Below are positions 16,399-25,943 of a DNA stretch of 64,000 bases, in pieces. The DNA comes from Pseudomonadota bacterium. GTDB taxonomy: Bacteria > Pseudomonadota > Alphaproteobacteria > Rhodospirillales > Magnetospirillaceae. Numbering within the stretch: position 1 is the stretch's first letter; each line of letters opens with the position of its first letter. Under the pieces are notes generated by a model. The model had not been told where the DNA came from. It saw only the letters and a program-made list of their open reading frames with translations, and did not search any database. The stretch covers positions 21,084 through 85,083 of the forward strand of contig JAEXAH010000113.1 of the NCBI GenBank assembly GCA_023458315.1. The letters run 5' to 3'. The position numbers were made by a program, and so were the translations under genes.

Positions 16399-18249
16399 TT
16401 ATTCTTCGCGGCTGAGCTGGCTGCGGTCGACCCGCACGCCGATCGAGGCATTCAGGGCGGCCAGATATTGCTCGATCAGATCACCGGCCAGGGCGGCCGT
16501 GACCTGACGCTGGGCGGTATCCGATTGCTTGGGCGCGGCGGCGGGGTCGAAGGGCACCACCTTGGCCAGACGGCCGACCACCCAGCCGCCCTGGGTGGCG
16601 GCGGTGGCGACGCCACCGATCTCGGCCTGGAACAGTTCGGACACCACCGACGGCGGCAGGCCGGTTTCGGCCGCGCCCTCGCGGGTGAAGGGCTGGCTGG
16701 TGGCGGCCTTGCCACCCAGGGACTGGGCCAGTTCGGCCACCGGCTTGCCGGTCTTCAGCGCCTCGGCGATCTTGGCGGCGCGTTCCTTGCCCATGTCGTG
16801 GCGGCGCTCGGCCTGCCACCCGGCCAGCACCTCGGCGCGGATGTCGGCCAGCGGGCGGGGTTGGGGCGGGGTGATGCCGTCGACGCGGGCGATGAAATAG
16901 CCGTCGTCGGACTGGGTCAACTGGCTTTCGGTGCCCGCCTCGGTGTGGAAGGCGACGTCCAGGAAGGTCTCGCCGCGCGGCAGGTCGGCCACCGGCTTGC
17001 CGGACGGCGCCTTGCCCGCGGCATCCACCGCCGGAATCTTGACGATGGCCAGACCGAAACGCTGGGCGGTTTCTTCCAGGCTGGTGCCCGCGCCCAGGGA
17101 ATCCTCGATCTGGGTGTTCAACTCGCTCATGCGCTCGTTGGCCTTTTCGGCGCGCAGATCGGCTTCCACCTGCTTCTTGATTTCCGCCATGGGGCGGACG
17201 CGGCTTTGCGCCACGTGCCAGCCCAGCGGGCTCTGGACCGGGCCGACGGTGGCGCCGGGCTGGGCGGCCAGCAGGGCCTGGTTCAGTTCGGCGGGCAGGT
17301 CGTCACGCTCGATCAGGCCCAGGTCGACCACCTTGGCGCCGGTGTCGCGGGCGATGGCGGCCAGATCCTTGCCCGCCTTGACCAGCGGCGCGGCCTTGTC
17401 GGCGGCGGCCTTGTCGGTCAGGACGATCTGCGACAGCAGCACGCGGTTGGCGGGCTGGAATTCCTCCTGCCGGGCCTGCATGGCTTCCTCGATCATCTCG
17501 GCGGTGATCTCGACCTGTCCGGCGATGGCGGCGGGCTTGACCACCAGCACGGTCAGGGCGCGGAACTCGGGCGCCATGAAGCGGGCGGCGTTGGCCTTGT
17601 AATACTCTTCAAGCTGCGCCTGCTCGGGGGCGGGGGGCAGCGGCAGGGAATCGTCGCGCACCAGGATGGTTTCGGCGACCCGGCGCTCCTCGCGGTGGCG
17701 GCTCAGCGGGTCGACCAGGGTGGTCGGCGCCTTGACGCCGCCCGACAGGCCCTCGGCCAGTTGGGTGCGCACCAGATTGGCCCGTTCCTGGCGGATGAAT
17801 TCCTTTTCGTTCAGGTTGGCGCGTTGCAGGGCGACGCGGAAGCGGTCGCGGTCGAACTCGCCCTTGTCGTTGCGGAAGCTGGGGTCGGCGGCGATGCGGG
17901 CGACCACGTTGTCCTCGCTGGCGGCCAGACCCAGGCGGCGTCCGGCTTCCTCGATCAGCACGCGCGTCACCATGTTCTCGATGGCGCGGTCCATGAAGCC
18001 CAGCTTGCGGGCGTCTTCGGCGGTCAGCTTGCCGCCGAACATGGGGTTCAGGCGATCGACCTCGCGCTTGAACTCGATGTTCACCTCTTGCGCGGAAATC
18101 TGCACCTTGCCGACTTCGATGGCCGGGCCGCGCCCGAACATGCCGCCGCGCAGTCCTTCGACGCCCCAGGCGAGGAAGCTGAGCGCCAGAAGGGCGAACA
18201 GAAGCTTGACGAACCAGCTTTTGGAAGCGTTGCGGAAGGTGTCGAGCAT
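16399..18249 (-). CDS. ppiD: Periplasmic folding chaperone PpiD (SurA/parvulin type)
   Basis: A 616-residue membrane-anchored foldase that helps newly exported proteins. MLDTFRNASKSWFVKLLFALLALSFLAWGVEG gives the family's short cytoplasmic start and single membrane anchor at about 13-32. A SurA_N-like region follows (EVNIEFKREVDRLNPMFGGKLTAEDA), then a degenerate parvulin domain (RVLLSQIVL, GWHVAQ). The ATG at 18249 is chosen because the family starts this way. It heads the ppiD-trpE operon, divergent from tpiA. Confidence 0.92.
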   Translation of the reverse strand: MLDTFRNASKSWFVKLLFALLALSFLAWGVEGLRGGMFGRGPAIEVGKVQISAQEVNIEFKREVDRLNPMFGGKLTAEDARKLGFMDRAIENMVTRVLIEEAGRRLGLAASEDNVVARIAADPSFRNDKGEFDRDRFRVALQRANLNEKEFIRQERANLVRTQLAEGLSGGVKAPTTLVDPLSRHREERRVAETILVRDDSLPLPPAPEQAQLEEYYKANAARFMAPEFRALTVLVVKPAAIAGQVEITAEMIEEAMQARQEEFQPANRVLLSQIVLTDKAAADKAAPLVKAGKDLAAIARDTGAKVVDLGLIERDDLPAELNQALLAAQPGATVGPVQSPLGWHVAQSRVRPMAEIKKQVEADLRAEKANERMSELNTQIEDSLGAGTSLEETAQRFGLAIVKIPAVDAAGKAPSGKPVADLPRGETFLDVAFHTEAGTESQLTQSDDGYFIARVDGITPPQPRPLADIRAEVLAGWQAERRHDMGKERAAKIAEALKTGKPVAELAQSLGGKAATSQPFTREGAAETGLPPSVVSELFQAEIGGVATAATQGGWVVGRLAKVVPFDPAAAPKQSDTAQRQVTAALAGDLIEQYLAALNASIGVRVDRSQLSREE

Positions 18250-18461
18250 GTTTTCCGGCTGAACGAGGAGGAAAGGGAATGCGCGCCGCCAGAACGGCGG
18301 ACCGCGCGAAGTCGCGGGCATAATAGGTACCCCCACCGCCCCCCGCAACAAGGAATCCGCCATTTTCACAGCGGTTGAACAGGGCGGGGTTTTTCTGCGC
18401 GACGAACGGGGCGGGCGGGTGCTATATGCCCGGGGTCATTCTGTCTCCGGGAGGAAAGAGC

Positions 18462-19220
18462 ATGAGCAGACGTGTGCTGATCGCCGGCAATTGGAAGATG
18501 AACGGCCTCAAGGCCGACGGGCTGGCCCTGGCCAAGGGCGTGGCCGACAAGCTGAAGGCGACGCCCGGCCTCAAGGCCGAGATGCTGGTGTGCCCGCCCT
18601 TCCTGCTGGTGGCCGCGGTGGCCGAGGCGGTGGCCGGGTCCGGTCTGGCCGTGGGCGGCCAGGATTGCCATGCCAAGGTGTCGGGCGCCCATACCGGCGA
18701 TACCTCGCCGGTCATGCTCAAGGACGCGGGCGCGTCCTATGTGATCCTGGGCCATTCCGAGCGCCGCACCGACCACGCCGAAAGCGACGCCCAGGTCAAG
18801 GCCAAGGCCGAGGCCGCCCTGGCCGCCGGGCTCAAGGCCATCGTCTGCATCGGCGAAACCCTGGCCCAGCGCGATGCGGGCCAGACCCTGGACGTCAACA
18901 AGAGTCAGTTGCGCGGTTCGTGGCCGAATGGCGGCAATGCCGACAACGCCGTCATCGCCTATGAACCGGTGTGGGCCATCGGCACCGGCCGCGTCGCCAC
19001 TCCGGAACAGGCGCAGGAAGTGCACGCCGCCATCCGCGCCGAACTGGCCGACATGATCGGCGCCGAGGAAGCCGCCAAGGTGCGCATCCTCTACGGCGGC
19101 TCCATGAAGCCGGACAACGCCGCCCAGTTGCTGGCCCTGCCCGATGTGGACGGCGGGCTGATCGGCGGCGCCGCCCTCAAGGTGGACGATTTCTGGGCCA
19201 TCGCCCAGGCGGCGGGCTGA
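18462..19220 (+). CDS. tpiA: Triosephosphate isomerase
   Basis: Interconverts glyceraldehyde 3-phosphate and dihydroxyacetone phosphate. The 252-residue product shows the start AGNWKMNG, the catalytic histidine in LGHSERR, the catalytic glutamate in AYEPVWAIGTG and the phosphate loop YGGSMKPDN. GGGAGGAAAGAG precedes the ATG. It opens a plus-strand run of housekeeping genes. Confidence 0.97.
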   Translation: MSRRVLIAGNWKMNGLKADGLALAKGVADKLKATPGLKAEMLVCPPFLLVAAVAEAVAGSGLAVGGQDCHAKVSGAHTGDTSPVMLKDAGASYVILGHSERRTDHAESDAQVKAKAEAALAAGLKAIVCIGETLAQRDAGQTLDVNKSQLRGSWPNGGNADNAVIAYEPVWAIGTGRVATPEQAQEVHAAIRAELADMIGAEEAAKVRILYGGSMKPDNAAQLLALPDVDGGLIGGAALKVDDFWAIAQAAG

Positions 19221-19419
19221 TCTTCCATCAAAAGATGTCGTCGCCGCGCCGTCATGCCGTCGCGGCGGCGATGTCAACCCCATATGCGGGGGGGGGTGCG
19301 GAACTTTGCACTAGCCTTCCGCCACGCGGGGGTCTAAAAAACGCGTCGAACATCTCCGGTGCCCCGCGACGGCGACAACGTCGGGCATCGGCCTTTCCTG
19401 TTTTGTCGTTGGTGTGCCC

Positions 19420-19752
19420 ATGGACGTCTTTCCGATCATCCTCGTCATCCATCTGCTCATCGCCATCGCGCTGGTCGGCGTCATCCTGCTGCAGCGGTCC
19501 GAGGGCGGCGCGCTGGGTATCGGCGGTGGCGGCGGCGGCGGTCTGATGACCGGTCGCCAGGCGGGCAACCTTCTGACCCGGACCACCGCCATCCTGGCGA
19601 CGACCTTCTTCGTCACCAGCCTGGCCCTGGCCATCATCGCCAACAACCGCTCGACCGGCGCCTCGCCGTTCGATTCGGTGCCGGTTTCCGCTCCCGCCAA
19701 GCCGTCGGTCCCGGCGGCTCCGGCCGAGCCGGCCGCTCCGCTGGCGCGCTGA
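19420..19752 (+). CDS. secG: Preprotein translocase subunit SecG
   Basis: Accessory subunit of the SecYEG channel, 110 residues. Two membrane segments (about 4-22 and 52-72) flank the glycine-rich loop GGALGIGGGGGGGLMTGR, and ILLQRSEGGALG is typical. A Pro/Ala-rich tail follows. ATG 19420 fits the family's short N terminus; an in-frame GTG lies six bases upstream. tpiA-secG-pyrG is a common alphaproteobacterial order. Confidence 0.93.
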   Translation: MDVFPIILVIHLLIAIALVGVILLQRSEGGALGIGGGGGGGLMTGRQAGNLLTRTTAILATTFFVTSLALAIIANNRSTGASPFDSVPVSAPAKPSVPAAPAEPAAPLAR

Positions 19753-19897
19753 CCTGTCACGGCACAGGGGCTTCGCGCGGCGTTCGTACCCGCGCGGGGC
19801 GCGACGGAGCATTTAAAAGGATCGCCCGGCCGCTTGTGGTTTCAAGCGGCCGTCGCGTTTCGCGTGGGGAAGCCATGACCTTGAGAGCAAGGGGCCA

Positions 19898-21523
19898 ATG
19901 ACGCGTTTCATCTTCATCACCGGCGGCGTTGTTTCGTCTTTGGGCAAGGGTCTGGCCTCGGCCGCCCTCGGTGCGTGCCTCCAGGCGCGCGGCTTCAAGG
20001 TGCGTCTGCGCAAGCTCGACCCGTATCTGAACGTCGATCCGGGCACCATGAGCCCGTACCAGCACGGCGAGGTCTATGTCACCGATGACGGTGCCGAGAC
20101 CGACCTGGATCTGGGCCATTACGAGCGCTTCACCGGGGTCGCGTCGCGCAAGAGCGACAACATCACCACCGGCCGCATCTATTCCGACGTGATCGCCCGC
20201 GAACGCCGCGGCGATTATCTGGGCGCCACCGTCCAGGTGATCCCGCACGTCACCAACGCCATCAAGGACTTCGTCAAGTCGGACATCACCGACGAGGACT
20301 TCGTCCTGTGCGAGATCGGCGGCACGGTCGGCGACATCGAATCGCTGCCGTTCCTGGAGGCGATCCGTCAGTTGGGCAACGAACTGGGGCGCGAGCGCAC
20401 CATGTTCATCCACCTGACCCTGCTGCCCTATATCCCGTCGGCGGGAGAGCTGAAGACCAAGCCGACCCAGCATTCGGTCAAGGAATTGCTGAGCGTCGGC
20501 ATCCAGCCCGATCTGCTGATGTGCCGCTCGGACCGCGACATCCCCGAGGGCGAGCGCAAGAAGATCGCCCTGTTCTGCAACGTGCGCAATCAGGCGGTGA
20601 TCCCGGCGCTGGACGTGGACACCATCTATCAGGTGCCGGTGTCGTACCACGAACAGGGCCTGGACGCCGAAGTCTGCCGCCATTTCCATATCGAATCGGC
20701 GGAACCGGACCTGTCGCGCTGGACCAACATCGTCAACCGCGTGCGCCAGCCGGAAGGCGAAGTGACCATCGCGGTGGTCGGCAAGTACACCAGCCTGCTG
20801 GACAGCTACAAGTCGCTGGCCGAGGCCCTGACCCATGGCGGCATCGCCAATAACGTCAAGGTCCGCCTGGACTGGATCGACAGCCAGATCTTCGAGCGCG
20901 AGGACGCGGTGCAGTACCTGGAGCCGTGCCACGGCATCCTGGTGCCCGGCGGCTTCGGCGAGCGCGGCGCCTCGGGCAAGATCGAGGCGGTCAAGTTCGC
21001 CCGCGAACGCAAAGTGCCGTATTTCGGCATCTGTTTCGGCATGCAGATGGCGGTGATCGAATCGGCCCGCAATCTGGCCGGTCTGGACAAGGCCAGCTCG
21101 ACCGAATTCGGCCCCAGCGAGGAGCCGGTGGTCGGCCTGATGACCGAATGGCTGAAGGGCGGCGCGCTGGAAAAGCGTGCGGCCGATGGCAATCTGGGTG
21201 GTACCCTGCGTCTGGGTGCTTATGATTGCCAACTCAAGCCCGGTTCGCGGGTGCGCGAGATTTACGGCAAGGACGTGATCAGCGAGCGCCATCGTCACCG
21301 TTACGAGGTGAACATGGATTACCGCCCGGTGCTGGAAAAGGCGGGTCTGTCGTTCTCGGGCCTGTCGCCGGATGGCGTGCTGCCCGAGATCGTCGAATTC
21401 CCCGACCATCCGTGGTTCATCGGCGTGCAGTTCCACCCGGAACTGAAGTCCAAGCCGTTCGATCCGCATCCGCTGTTCACCAGCTTCATCGCCGCCGCCG
21501 TGCGGCAGTCCCGACTGGTGTGA
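19898..21523 (+). CDS. pyrG: CTP synthase
   Basis: Makes CTP from UTP, ATP and glutamine. The 541 residues begin with the synthetase signature MTRFIFITGGVVSSLGKGL, continue with PYLNVDPGTMSPYQHGEV and GGTVGDIES, and end with a class I glutaminase domain with nucleophile Cys in YFGICFGMQ and the His/Glu pair in GVQFHPE. Three bases separate it from kdsA. Confidence 0.98.
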   Translation: MTRFIFITGGVVSSLGKGLASAALGACLQARGFKVRLRKLDPYLNVDPGTMSPYQHGEVYVTDDGAETDLDLGHYERFTGVASRKSDNITTGRIYSDVIARERRGDYLGATVQVIPHVTNAIKDFVKSDITDEDFVLCEIGGTVGDIESLPFLEAIRQLGNELGRERTMFIHLTLLPYIPSAGELKTKPTQHSVKELLSVGIQPDLLMCRSDRDIPEGERKKIALFCNVRNQAVIPALDVDTIYQVPVSYHEQGLDAEVCRHFHIESAEPDLSRWTNIVNRVRQPEGEVTIAVVGKYTSLLDSYKSLAEALTHGGIANNVKVRLDWIDSQIFEREDAVQYLEPCHGILVPGGFGERGASGKIEAVKFARERKVPYFGICFGMQMAVIESARNLAGLDKASSTEFGPSEEPVVGLMTEWLKGGALEKRAADGNLGGTLRLGAYDCQLKPGSRVREIYGKDVISERHRHRYEVNMDYRPVLEKAGLSFSGLSPDGVLPEIVEFPDHPWFIGVQFHPELKSKPFDPHPLFTSFIAAAVRQSRLV

Positions 21524-21525
21524 TC

Positions 21526-22380
21526 ATGACCAAGCACGTCGCCGTCGGCCCGTCCTCCGCGCCCCAGGTCATCTTCGGCAACGATCTGCCGCTGGTGCTG
21601 ATCGCCGGTCCGTGCCAGATGGAAAGCCGCGCCCATGCCCTTGAATGCGCCTTGGCGCTCAAGGACATGGCCGCCAAGGCCGGAATCGGTCTGGTCTACA
21701 AATCGTCCTTCGACAAAGCGAATCGCACCTCGCTTTCGGGCAAGCGCGGCATCGGCCTTGATGCCGCGCTTTCCGTTTTCGCGGAAATCCGCGAAAGCCT
21801 GGGCCTGCCGGTGCTGACCGACATCCACACCGAGGAGCAATGCGTCCCCGTCGCCAAGGTGGTGGACGTGCTGCAAATCCCGGCCTTCCTGTGCCGCCAG
21901 ACCGACCTGCTGATCGCCGCCGGGCGTACCGGCGCGGTGGTCAACGTCAAGAAGGGTCAGTTCCTGGCGCCCAACCAGATGGCCAACGTGGCATCGAAGG
22001 TGGAAAGCACCGGCAATTCGCGCATCCTGCTGACCGAGCGCGGCGCCAGCTTCGGCTATGGCGATCTGGTGGCCGACATGCGGGCGCTGCCGATCATGGC
22101 GCGCACCGGCTATCCGGTGATCATGGACGCCACCCACGCGGTGCAAAGCCCGGGCGGGCAGGGCGCCAGCTCGGGCGGCGACCGCCGTTTCGCGCCGGTG
22201 CTGGCCCGTGCCGCCGTGTCCACCGGCATTGCCGGTGTGTTCATCGAAACCCATCCCGATCCCGATCATGCGCCCTCGGACGGGCCGAACATGATCCGGC
22301 TGGCCGACATGCCCGCGCTGATCGACACGCTTCAGGCGTTCGACCGCGTCGCCAAGGCCCATCCCATCGTCATTGATTGA
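21526..22380 (+). CDS. kdsA: 3-deoxy-8-phosphooctulonate synthase (KDO-8-P synthase)
   Basis: Condenses phosphoenolpyruvate with arabinose 5-phosphate for lipopolysaccharide KDO. The 284 residues contain IAGPCQMES, YKSSFDKANRTS, LQIPAFLCRQTDLL, VNVKKGQFLAP and DATHAVQSPGGQG, all family signatures. The ATG at 21526 overlaps closely with the pyrG end, indicating an operon. Confidence 0.97.
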   Translation: MTKHVAVGPSSAPQVIFGNDLPLVLIAGPCQMESRAHALECALALKDMAAKAGIGLVYKSSFDKANRTSLSGKRGIGLDAALSVFAEIRESLGLPVLTDIHTEEQCVPVAKVVDVLQIPAFLCRQTDLLIAAGRTGAVVNVKKGQFLAPNQMANVASKVESTGNSRILLTERGASFGYGDLVADMRALPIMARTGYPVIMDATHAVQSPGGQGASSGGDRRFAPVLARAAVSTGIAGVFIETHPDPDHAPSDGPNMIRLADMPALIDTLQAFDRVAKAHPIVID

Positions 22381-22410
22381 TCCAACCGTCAGAAGTTCGG
22401 AGAGACTGCC

Positions 22411-23688
22411 ATGTCCGCGATCATCGATATCCATGCCCGCGAGATTCTCGACTCCCGCGGCAATCCCACCGTCGAAGTCGACGTGGTGCTGGAAAGCGGC
22501 GTCATGGGCCGCGCCGCCGTGCCGTCGGGTGCCTCGACCGGTGCCCACGAGGCCGTCGAGCTGCGTGACGGCGACAAGGGCCGTTACGGCGGCAAGGGTG
22601 TGCTGAAGGCGGTGGAAAGCGTCAACGGCGAAATCTACGACGCCCTGTCCGGCATGGATGCCGAGGACCAGGTGATCCTCGACCAGACCATGATCGACCT
22701 GGACGGCACCCCCAACAAGGCCCGCCTGGGCGCCAACGCCATCCTGGGCGTGTCGCTGGCCTGCGCCAAGGCCGCCGCCGAGGAAGCCGGTCTGCCGCTG
22801 TACCGCTATGTGGGCGGCGCCTTCGCCTCGGCCCTGCCGGTGCCGATGATGAACATCATCAACGGCGGCGCCCATGCCGACAACCCCATCGACATCCAGG
22901 AATTCATGATCATGCCCGTGGGCGCCGCTTCATGCGCCGACGCCATCCGCATGGGGTCCGAGGTGTTCCAGGCGCTGAAGAAGGGCCTGAAGGATGCCGG
23001 TCACAACACCAATGTCGGCGACGAGGGCGGCTTCGCCCCGAACCTGAAGTCGGCGGAAGTGGCCCTGGACTTCATCATGCAGTCCATCGAAAAGGCCGGT
23101 TACAAGCCGGGCGAAGACATCTTCCTGGCCCTTGACTGCGCTTCGACCGAGTTCTTCAAGGACGGCAAGTACGTCATGGAAGGCGCCAAGAAGTCTTTCG
23201 ACCAGAAGGCCATCGTCAAGTACTACGCCAAGCTGGTGAAGGCTTATCCCATCATCTCGATCGAAGACGGCTGCGCCGAGGACGATTTCGAGGGCTGGGA
23301 ATTGCTGACCGACGAACTGGGCGGCAAGGTCCAGTTGGTGGGCGACGATCTGTTCGTCACCAACCCGGCCCGTCTGGCCATGGGCATCGAGAAGGGCCTG
23401 GCCAACTCGATCCTGGTCAAGGTCAACCAGATCGGCTCGCTGTCCGAAACCCTGGAAGCCGTCGAACTGGCCCACAAGTCCGGCTATACCGCCGTGATGT
23501 CGCACCGTTCGGGCGAAACCGAGGATTCGACCATCGCCGATCTGGCGGTCGCCACCAATTGCGGCCAGATCAAGACCGGTTCGCTGTCGCGCTCGGATCG
23601 TCTGGCCAAGTACAACCAGTTGATCCGCATCGAGGAAGAGCTGGGCGCCGCCGCCCGCTATGCCGGTAAGGCCATCCTGAAGCGTTAA
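22411..23688 (+). CDS. eno: Enolase
   Basis: Interconverts 2-phosphoglycerate and phosphoenolpyruvate in glycolysis. The 425 residues show REILDSRGNPTVEVDV, GASTGAHEAVELRDGD, the metal ligands in IEDGCAEDDFEG and LVGDDLFVTN, and the signature VNQIGSLSETLEAV with SHRSGETEDSTIADLAV. A strong terminator lies 25 bases beyond the stop. Confidence 0.98.
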   Translation: MSAIIDIHAREILDSRGNPTVEVDVVLESGVMGRAAVPSGASTGAHEAVELRDGDKGRYGGKGVLKAVESVNGEIYDALSGMDAEDQVILDQTMIDLDGTPNKARLGANAILGVSLACAKAAAEEAGLPLYRYVGGAFASALPVPMMNIINGGAHADNPIDIQEFMIMPVGAASCADAIRMGSEVFQALKKGLKDAGHNTNVGDEGGFAPNLKSAEVALDFIMQSIEKAGYKPGEDIFLALDCASTEFFKDGKYVMEGAKKSFDQKAIVKYYAKLVKAYPIISIEDGCAEDDFEGWELLTDELGGKVQLVGDDLFVTNPARLAMGIEKGLANSILVKVNQIGSLSETLEAVELAHKSGYTAVMSHRSGETEDSTIADLAVATNCGQIKTGSLSRSDRLAKYNQLIRIEEELGAAARYAGKAILKR

Positions 23689-23712
23689 CCCTTTTCCCAA
23701 GGGTTGAACAAG

Positions 23713-23743
23713 ACGGCCGGGGCATCGCGCCCCGGCCGTTTTC
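23713..23743 (+). terminator. Terminator after eno
   Basis: An 11-bp stem (23713-23723 with 23729-23739) around ATCGC, followed by TTTTCGTTT. Confidence 0.9.
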
Positions 23744-24009
23744 GTTTACATCCACAAGATATTGTGTCGCAATGTGACATCCTGCCCTATCAATGGTTAT
23801 CGTGTGCGAAAAAGCAAATCACTAGACAAGATGCGTGGATTTTTATTCGTTTATGATTGGTAAACAAAAATGGTGTGCGCAAAAGTGTGCTGAATCTGCC
23901 GCTTCGACTGCGCTACTTCATAAGGGTTGTAGTTATTTTCATTGATTAAGTGATTCTGAGCGGATATCACTTGTTGACGCGCAGACCAGCCCGTGATTCT
24001 ATCCGCCCC
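23744..24009. other. AT-rich intergenic region upstream of ftsB
   Basis: Together with the eno terminator this is a 321-base gap. It is distinctly AT-rich against its neighbours and has no credible ORF. It presumably holds the ftsB promoter; I cannot fix one by eye. Repeated TGTGCGxAAAA-like words (23811, 23874, 23884) are visible but of unknown meaning. Confidence 0.4.
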
Positions 24010-24327
24010 ATGCTGCAAGAGCTCACCAGACGCCTTCGCCACTTTGTCGGTCCGTTGATCGGAATCGGCGCCGTGGCCTATTTCGCCTACCACACGGTGG
24101 AAGGCGATCGCGGCGTGCTGGCCTATGTGCGGATGAAGAACGAAATCCTGGAAGCCGAGCTGCAACTGGCCAAGGTCGCCACCGAGCGTCAGGCCCTGGA
24201 ACACCGCGTCCTGCTGCTGCGCCCCGACCATTTGGACCCCGACATGCTGGAAGAACGCGCCCGCATCATGCTCAACATGGGGCACGAGGGCGAGGTGGTG
24301 GTGTTCGGCGGCGGCAAGGGGCATTGA
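24010..24327 (+). CDS. ftsB: Cell division protein FtsB / septum formation initiator (DivIC) family
   Basis: A 105-residue protein with one membrane segment (about 12-30), then a leucine-heptad coiled coil (MKNEILEAELQLAKVATERQALEHRVLLL) and the tail DPDMLEERARIMLNMGHEGEVVV, as in the small divisome protein FtsB/DivIC. In alphaproteobacteria this gene often stands between eno and pdhA; here that order holds, but one opposite-strand gene intervenes. Confidence 0.87.
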   Translation: MLQELTRRLRHFVGPLIGIGAVAYFAYHTVEGDRGVLAYVRMKNEILEAELQLAKVATERQALEHRVLLLRPDHLDPDMLEERARIMLNMGHEGEVVVFGGGKGH

Positions 24328-24340
24328 TCGGCTGGAATCG

Positions 24341-24376
24341 AAAGGGCGCCGAGAGTTTCCTCTCCGCGCCCTTTTT
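24341..24376. terminator. Bidirectional terminator between ftsB and the next gene
   Basis: A 9-bp stem AAAGGGCGC/GCGCCCTTT (24341-24349 with 24366-24374), extended after one mismatch by GAGAG/CTCTC, with a T-run on the plus side and an A-run on the other. It separates two convergent genes. Confidence 0.85.
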
Positions 24377-24378
24377 AT

Positions 24379-25623
24379 TTACTCCGGATCAGCCGGTTTG
24401 ACTGCCGGGGCTTGGGGGCGGTTGCCGGCGCCGCGGATGTTGATGAAGCGGGTCAGCAGGTCGAACCAGAAACTTGATCCCAGCGACAGCGCCAGGGCGG
24501 TCAGGCACCAGCCGAGGAATTGCGCGGCCGAGAAGGGTGGGGTGGTGGCGGTCCAGCCGATGGGCAGCGGTGCCAGGGCTTGGCGCAGGCTGCCCATGTC
24601 CTGGGCGGCGCCCAGGGCGACGGTGCCGCGTTCTTCCTCGGCCTGCTTCAATTCGTTCTCGGCGCGGTCCACCGCCGCCTGATCGCCCGTGCCTTGGCTC
24701 AGGTTCTCCTTGGCGGTGTCCAGCGCCTGCCGCTTGGCCGCGACCGTGCGGTCGGCCTTGACCAGCGCGTTCAGGCTTTGGCTGGCCGGGGTGTCCTGGT
24801 TGTCCTGGATCATCTGCCCGGCCATCTCGGCCATGCGGCCGGACAGGCCGCGATCGGTCCACAGGGCGCGGGCCACCGCCAGGGTGTCGGCGTTGGTGGC
24901 TGCCGCCACCGCCAGGGCGACCGCCAGCGCCATGACCTGGATGCGGCGCTTGTAGGCGCCTTGCAGGTGGGCCATCTCGCTGTCGAACCAATGGGCCAGG
25001 GCGTCGCGGGTCGATTGCAGCGACGCACCGGTGTTGTTGACGATGGCGCGCAGCGACGCCCGCACCCGGTCGTCGGGAATGGTGTCGATGCCGGACAGGA
25101 TCGCCTTGTAGGTGGCGGTGTCCGAGGTCTGGATGGCCGGGTTCACCATGTCCAGCAGGGCCGACACGAAAGTCTGGCCCGACAGATAGGACGCCCGCTC
25201 GCGGCTTTTCAGCGCGTCGGGAGCGGTCGCCCGCTCCAGGTTCTCCACCACGCGTCGCGCCTGCTGCACGACCGATCCCAGGTGTTCCAGTTCGGTGATG
25301 CCCGGGGTGGGCTGGCGCTGTTGCGCATCGGCCAGGGCCTGCTGGTGGCGGTTGAAATCGGCGCGGGCCAGTTCCAGGGCGTTGCCCGCCGCCTTCAGCG
25401 CGGCCTTGCCCTTGGGCGCGGCGGCGGCCAGCAGCGGGTGGGCCAGCAGCGCCGCCATGAACGGCGCCCCCGCCGCCAGCGCCGTCAGCCCCTGTTCCAG
25501 GCCCTTGGCCCGCAGCTTCAGCAGGCTGGCGATATATTCGTTGATGATCGTGCAGAACAGGCTGAGGATCAGATACATGAGCGCCAGCCCGATGGCCACG
25601 TCCAGCATGTGCCCGAAATCCAT
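24379..25623 (-). CDS. Membrane protein with long soluble helical region, unknown function
   Basis: A 414-residue protein I cannot name. Residues 8-30 form a membrane segment (IGLALMYLILSLFCTIINEYIA), 230-250 another, and about 365-390 a third (FLGWCLTALALSLGSSFWFDLL). Between them are long charged helices, including a coiled coil near 310-345. The end is Pro-rich. GGAGGGAGAG precedes the ATG. It lies opposite to ftsB and pdhA and interrupts a commonly conserved gene order. Confidence 0.75.
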   Translation of the reverse strand: MDFGHMLDVAIGLALMYLILSLFCTIINEYIASLLKLRAKGLEQGLTALAAGAPFMAALLAHPLLAAAAPKGKAALKAAGNALELARADFNRHQQALADAQQRQPTPGITELEHLGSVVQQARRVVENLERATAPDALKSRERASYLSGQTFVSALLDMVNPAIQTSDTATYKAILSGIDTIPDDRVRASLRAIVNNTGASLQSTRDALAHWFDSEMAHLQGAYKRRIQVMALAVALAVAAATNADTLAVARALWTDRGLSGRMAEMAGQMIQDNQDTPASQSLNALVKADRTVAAKRQALDTAKENLSQGTGDQAAVDRAENELKQAEEERGTVALGAAQDMGSLRQALAPLPIGWTATTPPFSAAQFLGWCLTALALSLGSSFWFDLLTRFINIRGAGNRPQAPAVKPADPE

Positions 25624-25807
25624 CTCTCCCTCCCCAGGGATGTAGAATATTGGGATGATACTCCCTTAGGTGGTGGAGTCGAGCGGGGAGTGAAAAGCGG
25701 CGCCAGGGCCTTTCTTTTTGCCGCCGTGCTTCCGATATGTGGAGCGGGAGGTAAGGTACGCCATCTGGTCGGATGATCACTTTCCCACCCCAAGAGGCGG
25801 GCAGCAG

Positions 25808-25886
25808 TGTAGTTAACTACAATTCGGTTAATTCATCATATTGCATTGCAAAACAAGCGTTTCCGGTCGTGAAGATGCTTGCAAAA
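25808..25886. promoter_or_regulatory. Palindromes upstream of pdhA
   Basis: The 320-base gap 25624-25943 holds no gene. It contains a perfect 14-bp palindrome TGTAGTTAACTACA (25808-25821), a perfect TTGCATTGCAA (25841-25851), and two direct TTGCAAAA words (25846-25853 and 25879-25886) 33 bp apart. They lie 60-135 bp before the pdhA ATG. RamB-family regulators such as Rhodobacter PccR bind TTTGCAAA pairs (established knowledge); assignment here is only a guess. Confidence 0.45.
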
Positions 25887-25943
25887 TAGGGTAGGGTCGT
25901 TTACCTAACCCGTGAAAGCAACTTTCAAGCCCTGGGAGGAACC

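Noticed and set aside
19280..19295. A run of nine G between tpiA and secG as a phase-variable tract
   Set aside because: It is outside coding sequence, of modest length for this GC content, and no linked phase-variable gene is evident.
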